Assembly: GCA_051155755.1 (NCBI GenBank)
Contig: DAXETY010000110.1
Location: 1-22,250, forward strand
Length of the DNA: 22,250 nt
From: DAXETY01 sp051155755
GTDB lineage: Bacteria > Desulfobacterota > Desulfobacteria > Desulfobacterales > SG8-13
Reading direction: 5' to 3'
Below the pieces are notes generated by a model. That model was not told the origin of the DNA, made no database searches, and saw nothing but the letters and a program-made list of their open reading frames with translations. Of this stretch, positions 1 to 6,546 are shown piece after piece. The number at the start of each line of letters is the position of its first letter. Within the stretch, counting starts at the first letter, position 1. A program made the position numbers and the translations under genes.

Positions 1-124
1 CCGTGAACGGAAACTTGCCGAAATTTAACGCCTTGCGCATCAGCAGCTAACGCGCGCCGGGTAGGCCAAGAAAAATTGAAAGCCGGTATCATCTCGGACC
101 GGAACCATTAAAGGAGATACCTAC
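1..124. other. Left-edge stretch without an assignable gene
   Basis: Two plus-strand frames end early here, one at 28 after RERKLAEI and one at 50. Either could be the last codons of a gene that begins before the window, but the tail is too short to tell. No terminator hairpin is visible. The last 15 bases hold the AAAGGAG ribosome-binding site of the next gene. Confidence 0.3.
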
Positions 125-313
125 ATGAACGCCAGTCCCTGTCGTCTCTGTCCGATGAAGGACGAGGACAAAAACAATAGAACCTGCCTGAACTGCAACA
201 AGCGCCTGCGTTATGTCAACAGCCTGGGCCGATCTCTCAGCGCCCGGATGGAAGTCGCCGAGGAAAACTGCATACTACGTCCCGGCGGCAACGGGCAGGC
301 ACTGGCGTGCTGA
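125..313 (+). CDS. Small four-cysteine zinc-ribbon-like protein (62 aa)
   Basis: The start is well supported: AAAGGAG at about 115-121 lies just before the ATG. The protein has CxxC at residues 6-9 and a second CxxC at 21-24 (C-x2-C-x11-C-x2-C), a layout that could bind one zinc as a small treble-clef or ribbon. Basic residues follow the second pair (NKRLRYV), and there are two more cysteines at 49 and 62. No membrane segment or signal peptide is seen. The stop codon overlaps the GTG proposed for the next gene, so the two may be translationally coupled. I do not recognise a named family; metal or nucleic-acid binding is inferred only from the cysteine spacing. Confidence 0.7.
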   Translation: MNASPCRLCPMKDEDKNNRTCLNCNKRLRYVNSLGRSLSARMEVAEENCILRPGGNGQALAC

Positions 314-990
314 CCTGTCGGAGGCCGACAGCCCGCCGTGCACACCGAATGCTGTTGGCGGCAGCGGTGCTTCTTTGGGGGTGGGCGGCTCCCGCATCAG
401 CCGGTGAGGTTCGTTACCGGGAAACCGTCGGCGAGGACACCGTCTATTTCACCTGGCGGTCGGAAGCCGCCGAAGATATCCTCGTGACGGTGCACCGCGA
501 AGCGGCCCGATTCGTCAACCGCCTGTCAGCGGACGGCAACACGCTGGCGTGGGGCTATCGCAGCAAGGACATCGAGGTGCAGGCCGAACGTCTGGACAAC
601 CAGGTGCGGATATGGGGCCGGGTTGACGATGCGGTCTTACAGGAGCACTATACCATCGACGCCGATCCCTGGTACCAGCCCCTGTCCTATTCGCTGCGCG
701 GTTTTCTGCAATCCGAGCAACAACAGGTGCGCTTCTGGACCATTCGCCTGGACGACCTCGAGCCCGTCAAGCTGAAAGCCGCCAAAATGGGCACCGAAAC
801 CGTAGAAACCCCCGCCGGCCGCTTCGAAGCCCGCAAGGTGGAAGTCCGTCTCGACGGCTGGCTGTCCTTTGCCTGGCACGGCACCTACTGGTATCGCAAG
901 TCCGACGGCCTGTTTCTGAAGTACAGCGGCGTCAACGGGCTGCCGGGCACCCCGCCCACGGTGGTGGAGCTGATGGAAATCGGCTCCTGA
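307..990 (+). CDS. Secreted DUF3108-like protein
   Basis: The GTG start at 307 gives 227 residues and overlaps the preceding stop by 7 bases. An ATG at 349 would give 213 residues. The longer form has an arginine-rich n-region followed by a hydrophobic core MLLAAAVLLWGWAAPASA, which looks like a Sec signal peptide cleaved after ASA. The mature part is rich in beta-type sequence. Its second half has the pattern TPAGRFEARKVEVRL followed by YWYRKSDGLFLKYSG, which resembles DUF3108 and related periplasmic beta-sheet proteins. No catalytic residues can be assigned. Neither start has a strong ribosome-binding site, consistent with coupling to the upstream gene. It converges with mgsA, with 7 bases between the stop codons. 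Localisation is well supported; function is unknown. Confidence 0.75.
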   Translation: MLTCRRPTARRAHRMLLAAAVLLWGWAAPASAGEVRYRETVGEDTVYFTWRSEAAEDILVTVHREAARFVNRLSADGNTLAWGYRSKDIEVQAERLDNQVRIWGRVDDAVLQEHYTIDADPWYQPLSYSLRGFLQSEQQQVRFWTIRLDDLEPVKLKAAKMGTETVETPAGRFEARKVEVRLDGWLSFAWHGTYWYRKSDGLFLKYSGVNGLPGTPPTVVELMEIGS

Positions 991-997
991 CCCTGTA

Positions 998-1438
998 TCA
1001 GGCCTCCAGATTACGCTGAATGTAAGATTCGTAGTCCTTGAGGATGGGCGTGTATTCGCAATGAAAGAGCTCGCTCGAAATGAGAAAATCCGCCGTGGAA
1101 CGGTTGCAGGCCGTGGGGATGTTGTAGAGCACCGACAGCCGCAGCAGGGCCTTGACATCCACGTCGTGGGGCTGGGCCGTCATGGGATCCCAGAAGAAAA
1201 TGAGCATGTCGAGCTGCTCGCCGGAAATCATGGCGCCGAGCTGCTGGTCGCCGCCCAGCGGGCCGCTTTTGAGGCGGTGAACCACCAGCGCGCAGTTTTC
1301 GGCGATCACCTTGCCGGTGGTACCGGTGGCGTAAAGCTCGTGGCGGGCCAGCACTTCGGCATTGTGCCTGACCCACTCGAGCAGGTCCTGCTTGCGCTTG
1401 TCGTGTGCCACCAGAGCGATGCGTTTTTTCAAGTACAT
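998..1438 (-). CDS. mgsA: Methylglyoxal synthase
   Basis: MgsA converts dihydroxyacetone phosphate to methylglyoxal plus inorganic phosphate in the cytoplasm, a bypass of lower glycolysis that frees phosphate. The 146-residue protein matches E. coli MgsA through most of its length: ALVAHDKRK (His12), LYATGTTG, SGPLGGDQQ (catalytic Asp64, E. coli Asp71), FFWDPMTAQPHDVDVKALLR (His91 and Asp94, E. coli His98 and Asp101) and a closing TADF. I chose the ATG at 1438 because AGGGAG stands just before it and it aligns with the family start; an upstream extension to 1501 lacks family similarity. It lies 253 bases downstream of the pit/DUF47 pair on the same strand. MgsA enzymes are inhibited by phosphate, which fits a phosphate-linked neighbourhood; co-regulation is inference. 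Confidence 0.96.
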   Translation of the reverse strand: MYLKKRIALVAHDKRKQDLLEWVRHNAEVLARHELYATGTTGKVIAENCALVVHRLKSGPLGGDQQLGAMISGEQLDMLIFFWDPMTAQPHDVDVKALLRLSVLYNIPTACNRSTADFLISSELFHCEYTPILKDYESYIQRNLEA

Positions 1439-1691
1439 GACTGGCTCCCTGGTAAACGGAATTGGTTGCAGGCAGCGCTGCCGGAACCGATCCGGCGCCA
1501 TCGAGCCACCTTCCGCCGGCTCGGCCTGTATGCAACCGGCACTATAACGTCGTTATGTTCAGGATGGATGAGAAATCGATGCGGATTGCATCACCGCGGG
1601 GCCGGAAGTTGGAACCGGCGGCAGGGAGCACCCGATCCGTGCCGCAAGATCGCCGGCCGCAGGGGCAAGCCGGAGCAGACCCCGGCGGAGC
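1439..1691. other. Intergenic region upstream of mgsA with a short palindrome
   Basis: I see no gene in these 253 bases. At 1544-1556 there is a perfect odd palindrome, ATAACG-T-CGTTAT. On the minus strand it overlaps a TATAGT hexamer that could serve as a -10 for mgsA, although no convincing -35 is present. It may be an operator or chance. No intrinsic terminator is visible after the DUF47 gene, so read-through into mgsA is possible. Confidence 0.35.
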
Positions 1692-2360
1692 CTAGCGGGC
1701 GATCATGGCCCGCATCATGTCGCCGGCGTTTTCGGCGTGGTCGGCGATCGAGCCGATGTATTCGGCCAGCCGAATCATGTGAAACACCGTCACCGGCTCC
1801 AGGGGCATGTTGAGCAGTTTTTCCTTGATGCGGTCTTCGTGCTTGTCGGCTTCGTGCTCCTGCTTGCGCAAGTTGCGGATGATGTCTTTGACCTTGATGC
1901 GCTGTCTTTCGGAATAGTTTTTGAAATATTTGCGCGCCTCGGTCACCATGGTGCCCATCTCTTCGATCGGGTCCACCACCGCGTCGACGAACAGCAGAAA
2001 ATCCTTGTGCAGCTGGTCGGGAATCCCGGGCTCGTCGCGGTAGGAGATCCAGTCCAGGGCATCTTCCACCGCATCGAGCACCTGGTCCTGCTCCCGCAGA
2101 AACCGGAACAATTGAAACTTGGCCACCGGCATCAGCGTTCCGATGGGCAAATGCCCGCGAATGCGGCGCTTGATGGCGTCGGCCTCGTGTTCGAGCCGAA
2201 TCACATCTTCGCGGAACTCCTCGAACCGCTTGCATTCCCTGGCAATATGGCACTCGATGGCCTGCTGGAAGGCCCAGGCGCACTCGGTGACTTTTTCGGC
2301 GTGCTCCTGCATACCGTCAAACGGCGACGTAACGAACATGGAAAGAAATGGAATTCGCAT
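1692..2360 (-). CDS. DUF47 / PhoU-like Pit accessory protein
   Basis: This 222-residue helical protein belongs by sequence to the DUF47 (TIGR00153, PhoU-like) family, whose genes commonly sit next to low-affinity phosphate transporters. Recognisable stretches are FDGMQEHAEKV at the N-terminus, the acidic LEHEADAIKRRI helix (about residues 55-67) and the repeated pattern LRKQEHEADKHEDRIKEKL near residue 170. The two E-H-E-A-D motifs are typical PhoU-fold metal-binding signatures. The ATG at 2360 is supported by AAGGAG eight bases upstream. The gene begins only 15 bases after the pit stop, so the two form an operon. Its likely role is to regulate or gate the Pit transporter, which is inference from the pairing. 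Confidence 0.92.
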   Translation of the reverse strand: MRIPFLSMFVTSPFDGMQEHAEKVTECAWAFQQAIECHIARECKRFEEFREDVIRLEHEADAIKRRIRGHLPIGTLMPVAKFQLFRFLREQDQVLDAVEDALDWISYRDEPGIPDQLHKDFLLFVDAVVDPIEEMGTMVTEARKYFKNYSERQRIKVKDIIRNLRKQEHEADKHEDRIKEKLLNMPLEPVTVFHMIRLAEYIGSIADHAENAGDMMRAMIAR

Positions 2361-2375
2361 TGGCTGCTCCTTCTG

Positions 2376-3650
2376 TCAGAAAATCGATCGAATGACCAGA
2401 AAGATCAAGATGCTGGTCAGTGCCGCCGCCGGCACGGTCAGAATCCAGTATAAAATAATTTGAAAAATGATGCGAAAGTTCACCGCTTCGATGCCCCGGG
2501 CCAATCCCCCCCCCATCACGCCGCCCACGGCCGCGTGGGTCGTGGACACGGGCAGGCCCAGCTTGGAGGCCACCAGCACGGTGGTGGCGGCGGCAAAATC
2601 CACCGAGAAACCGCGTGTGTTGGTCAGGGTGGTGATTTTTTTGCCCAGGGTCTCCATCACCCGGTGGCCGGCCATGGCGATCCCGCAGGCAATCCCCACA
2701 CCGCCGAAGAGCAGCAGAAACGTGGGTACCGGCACCTTGCCGCCCACCCCGCCGGTATTGACCAGAAAATAGATGACCGCCAGGGGGCCGATGGCGTTGG
2801 CCACATCGTTGGCGCCCTGGGCCAGGGCCACGTAGCAGGAGGTTCCGATCTGGATGCGCCGGAAGACCTCTTCGGCGCCGGTTCCGTCGCCTTCGTCTTG
2901 CAGAAAGCGGCCAAGAAGCTTTTTGCCCAGCAGACCGACCAGCAGGGCACCGATCAGGGCCGCCAGCACCGCCGAGGGCACATTGAGCGCCAGGTTTTCG
3001 CCCAGCGGCGTTTTGAACAGAAACGACAGCACCACCACAAACACCGCAATGCCGATGAACACCGGCGAAAAGTGCAGCGCCCGCTCGAAGGCGTTACGCT
3101 TGGACAGCACCAGTTTCACGATGAGCTTGAACATCGTATAGCCGATGATCATGCTGAAAATCGGAGATATCACCCAGCTGGCGACCACCGCAGCGAGCTT
3201 GATCCAGTTGATGACCGAAAAGCCGCCGGCCATGATGCCGAAACCGATCATGGCACCGACGATCGAATGGGTGGTCGAAACCGGCAGCGAGCGCCACGTG
3301 GCAAACGAAACCCACAGGGCCGCCGCCAGCAGGGCCGAAAACGCCCCCACCAGGCTCAACTCCGGATCGGTCAGCACCTGGGTGGAGACAATGCCCTTGC
3401 GGATCGTCTCGGTCACGTGCGATCCGATAAACACCGCGCCGACCACGTTCAGGATCCCGGCGATGAACACGGCCTGCCGGATGGTAATGGCCTGGGCCCC
3501 GACGGCCGACGCCATGGAGTTGGCCACATCGTTGGCGCCGATGTTCCAGGCCATGTAAAATCCGCAGATGTACCCGACAATCAGTACGGTATATTCAGCC
3601 GTCATCGCTGTGCTTGCGTTCGAAAAAAATTCGGAAATCGGCCGGCGCAT
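2376..3650 (-). CDS. pit: Inorganic phosphate transporter, Pit family
   Basis: A low-affinity phosphate/cation symporter of the inner membrane. The 424-residue product has about ten hydrophobic segments and both copies of the Pit signature: NIGANDVANSMASAVGA at residues 36-52 and AQGANDVANAIGPLAV in the second half. The mid-protein and C-terminal LPVSTTHSIVGAMIGFG and LPVSTTHAAVGGVMGGG repeats are also diagnostic of the family's inverted duplication. The listed ATG has AGGTGG directly beside it; an internal ATG at 3605 (MTAEYTVL) is a reasonable alternative because it begins just before the first helix. The gene is first in a two-gene unit with DUF47. Three GTTAG pentamers at 11-base spacing lie 39-65 bases upstream, which suggests PhoB control. 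Confidence 0.95.
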   Translation of the reverse strand: MRRPISEFFSNASTAMTAEYTVLIVGYICGFYMAWNIGANDVANSMASAVGAQAITIRQAVFIAGILNVVGAVFIGSHVTETIRKGIVSTQVLTDPELSLVGAFSALLAAALWVSFATWRSLPVSTTHSIVGAMIGFGIMAGGFSVINWIKLAAVVASWVISPIFSMIIGYTMFKLIVKLVLSKRNAFERALHFSPVFIGIAVFVVVLSFLFKTPLGENLALNVPSAVLAALIGALLVGLLGKKLLGRFLQDEGDGTGAEEVFRRIQIGTSCYVALAQGANDVANAIGPLAVIYFLVNTGGVGGKVPVPTFLLLFGGVGIACGIAMAGHRVMETLGKKITTLTNTRGFSVDFAAATTVLVASKLGLPVSTTHAAVGGVMGGGLARGIEAVNFRIIFQIILYWILTVPAAALTSILIFLVIRSIF

Positions 3651-3688
3651 CCACCTGGAAGCCGCTGCGATCGTTCCGGCCGGGATTT

Positions 3689-3715
3689 GTTAGAATTGTG
3701 TTAGAAAATCGTTAG
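3689..3715 (-). promoter_or_regulatory. Candidate Pho box upstream of pit
   Basis: GTTAG occurs at 3689, 3700 and 3711, exactly 11 bases apart. Read on the strand of pit, this is CTAAC-N6-CTAAC-N6-CTAAC. PhoB/PhoP-type regulators bind tandem repeats of 11-base units, one per helical turn. A near-identical arrangement lies upstream of phoB in this window. The assignment is inferred from spacing and gene context. Confidence 0.6.
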
Positions 3716-3868
3716 CGACGGCGGCAGCCATACCACGGGAATCCGGATCAAGTCAATCGATCGGGTACGGCAAAAGGGTCGGCTGCGCAAAGAGGTCGTT
3801 TTTTCGGCGGGATTCGGCGGGAAGAAGGCCGTCTTGGGAAAGGATCAATATTGATGGAATATAAGGGC

Positions 3869-5644
3869 TCAGGATTCGACGGGCAGATACAGCGTAAAGG
3901 TGCTGCCCTTGCCCAGGGCGCTTTCCACGGTGACATGGCCGCCGTGGACCTGGACGATGTGTTTGACGATGGCCAGGCCGAGGCCGGTGCCGCCGAGTTT
4001 GCGGCTGCGGGCCTTGTCGGCACGATAGAAACGCTCGAACAGGCGCGGCAGGTGGCGCTGGGGGATGCCCGGGCCTTCATCCCGGATATGGATCTGTATC
4101 TGGGAGTCGCTGCGGTCGATGTCGATCCAGACCGAGCTGCCGTTGCCGCTGTATTTCACGGCATTGTCGATCAGGTTGACCAGGGCCTGTTCCAACAGGG
4201 TGGCATCGACCCGGGCCTGGATCTCTTCGGGGCAGTTGATGCGGAACTCGATCTGGCGCCCATCGGCCCGGGGCTGACAGACCTGCACCGCGGTCTGGAC
4301 CACTTCCAGAATCGATGTGTCCCGGCGTTTTACATCCGTGTGGACGCCCTCGCGCTCGATGCGCGACAGGGTCAGCAGATCCTCCAAGATGGCGTTGAGA
4401 CGATCGACGTGTTTTAAGATGATGCCCAAAAACCGCGCGCGCTCTTCGGGGTCTTCCACCTCGCTCTGCTGCAGGGTCTCGACAAAGCCCTTGATGGCCG
4501 TCAGGGGCGTTTTGATCTCATGGGACACGTTGGCGACAAAATCGCTGCGCACGTGTTCCAGGTGCCGCAGCTGGGTGACGTCGTTGATCACCAGCAGCGT
4601 GCCGATCTGCTCCTGGGCATCGTAAAGCGGCGTGCTGTGGATGTTTAAAATGCGCTCTTCACCGCGGTAGAGCACGAAATCGTCGGAGATGCTGGTCTCG
4701 CTGGACAGGGCCCGCACCACGAACCGCTGCAGGGCCAGGTTGCGGATCACCTCCTGCAGATTGCGCCCCTGGGAGCGGGCCGGATCGCATTCGAACATGC
4801 GGCCGGCGGCCTGGTTCATACTGATGATCCGCTCTTGCATGTCGACGGCAACCACCCCTTCGATCATGCTGGCCAGAACCGCCTCGAGCTCGTTGCGCTG
4901 GGAGACCACCGTTTTCATCCGGTCGTCGAGCTGGGCGGCCATGTTGTTCAGGGCCTCGCTCAGCGAGGCCATTTCTTCGGTTTCCGGTGCGGGCAGCCGG
5001 TGGGACAAATCACCGGCGGAAAAATGCTCGGCCCCCTTGCGGATTTTTTCGATGGGCTCGGTGATGCGGCGCGACACGTAGTAGCTGACCCCGGCAGCCA
5101 GCAGCGCGATGACCAGCCCGCCCAGTGCGATTTGCAGGCGGATCGAACGCAGACTTTCTTCCAGGGCGGTCACCGCCAGGGCCGTGCGCACCACTGCCTG
5201 AATGCCATCGCCGCTTTTCACGGGCACCGCCACGTACATCATGCGCTGGCGCAGCGTGTCGCTGTAGCGGATCGAGCGGCCGACCCGGCCGGCCAGCGCT
5301 TCGACGACTTCCTCGCGGCCGGCGTGGTTGTCCATGAACTGGGGGGTTTCGCGTGAATCTCCGATGACCACGCCGTTGGGAAGGATCACGGTAATGCGGG
5401 TTTCGGAAACCTGTCCGAGCTCCTTGCTGATGGCGTCGATTACCGCCGGCTCCATCGGAGACTGCAGACTGAGAATCTGCTCCCGCAGCAGGTAGGCCCG
5501 CTCTTCGAGGTCTGCGGCGGTTTGGTGCAGGTAAAATTCCCGAAGGGTGTTGGAAGCAAACCAGGTGATGGCGGTCAGAGCGACCAGCGTGATCAGCAGG
5601 TAGGAAGGTGCCAGCTGCCAGATCAGTCGCCGCTTTCGCTTCAT
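3869..5644 (-). CDS. phoR: Phosphate-regulon sensor histidine kinase
   Basis: The membrane sensor kinase partner of PhoB, 591 residues. Visible domains in order: a first membrane helix at about 11-31; an extracytoplasmic region (about 33-167) that includes ITVILPNGVVIGDSRE; a second helix near 171-190; HAMP (RRITEPIEKIRKGAEHFSAGDL, 192-213); PAS (about 250-360, IEGVVAVDMQERIISMNQAAG); HisKA with the phospho-acceptor His375 in SHEIKTPLTA; and HATPase with N-box LVNLIDNAVKYS, G1 DEGPGIP, F-box LFERFYRADKA and G2 GGTGLGLAIVKHIV. The extracytoplasmic domain is larger than in E. coli PhoR and is the kind found in Gram-positive PhoR/WalK-like kinases. The start ATG overlaps the phoB stop by 4 bases, so phoB and phoR form one transcript. 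No phoU or pst genes lie in the window. Confidence 0.92.
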   Translation of the reverse strand: MKRKRRLIWQLAPSYLLITLVALTAITWFASNTLREFYLHQTAADLEERAYLLREQILSLQSPMEPAVIDAISKELGQVSETRITVILPNGVVIGDSRETPQFMDNHAGREEVVEALAGRVGRSIRYSDTLRQRMMYVAVPVKSGDGIQAVVRTALAVTALEESLRSIRLQIALGGLVIALLAAGVSYYVSRRITEPIEKIRKGAEHFSAGDLSHRLPAPETEEMASLSEALNNMAAQLDDRMKTVVSQRNELEAVLASMIEGVVAVDMQERIISMNQAAGRMFECDPARSQGRNLQEVIRNLALQRFVVRALSSETSISDDFVLYRGEERILNIHSTPLYDAQEQIGTLLVINDVTQLRHLEHVRSDFVANVSHEIKTPLTAIKGFVETLQQSEVEDPEERARFLGIILKHVDRLNAILEDLLTLSRIEREGVHTDVKRRDTSILEVVQTAVQVCQPRADGRQIEFRINCPEEIQARVDATLLEQALVNLIDNAVKYSGNGSSVWIDIDRSDSQIQIHIRDEGPGIPQRHLPRLFERFYRADKARSRKLGGTGLGLAIVKHIVQVHGGHVTVESALGKGSTFTLYLPVES

Positions 5645-6333
5645 GCGGACTCCCGGAAGCGGTAACCGACCCCGCGCACCGTCTCGATGTATTTACCGTA
5701 ATCGCCGAGCTTTTTGCGCAGGCCCACGATCTGCACGTCGACACTGCGGTCGGTCACCGGGTAGTCGTCTCCGCGCACCGAATCCACGATCTGGGATCGG
5801 GTAAAGACCCAGCCGGGTCGTTTGGCCAGCACGTAGAGCACCTGAAATTCCGTGTAGGTCAGCTCCACGGGGGAGCCGTTGACCGACACGCTGCGACGGC
5901 CGGGGTGGATCTCCAGTTCGTGGATTTGAATCACTGCGTCGGGCTCGACGGTTTGCGAGCTTTTGCGGCGCAACACCGCGCGCACCCGTGCGGTGAGCAC
6001 CCGGGGGCTGAAGGGTTTGGTAATGTAGTCGTCGGCACCGAGCTCCAGGCCGGTGACCACATCGGGTTCTTCTCCCTTGGCGGTGAGCATAACGATGGGC
6101 GTGGTGCGCGTTTTGGGATCGTCTTTGAGCTTGCGGGTCACTTCCAGCCCGTCGATGCCGGGCAGCATCAGGTCCAGGATGACCAGATCGTAGGCATCCG
6201 AGCGGGCTTTTTTCAACGCATCTTCACCGGTGGCCGCCATGGTCACACGGAAACCTTCCTTGTGCAGGTTGTAACGCAGCAGTTCCAGAATGTCTTCTTC
6301 GTCGTCTACGACCAGTAGTTTTTCTTTTCCCAT
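5641..6333 (-). CDS. phoB: Phosphate-regulon response regulator
   Basis: An OmpR/PhoB-type DNA-binding regulator of 230 residues. The receiver domain shows the acidic pair Asp10-Asp11, phospho-acceptor Asp54 in VILDLMLPGIDG, Thr84 in MLTAKG and Lys106 in YITKPFSP. The winged-helix domain (about 130-228) has LTYTEFQVLYVLAKRPGWVF, the recognition-helix region TDRSVDVQIVGLRKKLG and the closing IETVRGVGYRF. AGGGTGA precedes the ATG at a good distance. It is transcribed with phoR (4-base overlap). Two tandem-repeat Pho-box-like sites lie upstream, which suggests autoregulation. PhoB rather than another OmpR-family member is inferred from the PAS-containing PhoR partner and the nearby pit operon. 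Confidence 0.92.
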   Translation of the reverse strand: MGKEKLLVVDDEEDILELLRYNLHKEGFRVTMAATGEDALKKARSDAYDLVILDLMLPGIDGLEVTRKLKDDPKTRTTPIVMLTAKGEEPDVVTGLELGADDYITKPFSPRVLTARVRAVLRRKSSQTVEPDAVIQIHELEIHPGRRSVSVNGSPVELTYTEFQVLYVLAKRPGWVFTRSQIVDSVRGDDYPVTDRSVDVQIVGLRKKLGDYGKYIETVRGVGYRFRESA

Positions 6334-6407
6334 AGTGGTTCACCCTACCATCCTGAGTTTACGATATTGGCTTCGGCAGGGATTTACCGAATATGAATGA
6401 GAATTGC

Positions 6408-6423
6408 GTTAGGAAATTGTTAG
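6408..6423 (-). promoter_or_regulatory. Candidate Pho box upstream of phoB
   Basis: GTTAG at 6408 and 6419 is 11 bases apart, within GAATTGCGTTAG. The pit upstream region has GAATTGTGTTAG in the same orientation. On the phoB strand the site is followed about 12 bases later by a CATATT hexamer that could be a -10. This is the expected geometry for an activator replacing a -35 element; the regulator itself is inferred. Confidence 0.6.
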
Positions 6424-6492
6424 GATTGCATTGCCGGAGCTTTTATGCGCCCTCTCAAAGTGCGCCGATCCGGGCAAAGCTCCTTTTTGAAA

Positions 6493-6508
6493 GTTAGCAA
6501 AGAGTTAG
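6493..6508 (-). promoter_or_regulatory. Second Pho-box-like pair upstream of phoB
   Basis: GTTAG at 6493 and 6504 is again exactly 11 bases apart and in the same orientation as the other sites. It lies 85 bases further from phoB, between its promoter region and the stop of the 548-residue gene. It may be a distal PhoB site or belong to an unseen transcript. Confidence 0.45.
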
Positions 6509-6546
6509 CCGCAATGACAAGAAAAATCCCGGCGGCCCGGAACGAT

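Noticed and set aside
2460..3704. 414-codon plus-strand frame opposite pit
   Set aside because: His/Gln/Asp-rich composition typical of antisense to membrane-protein codons; pit is unambiguous.
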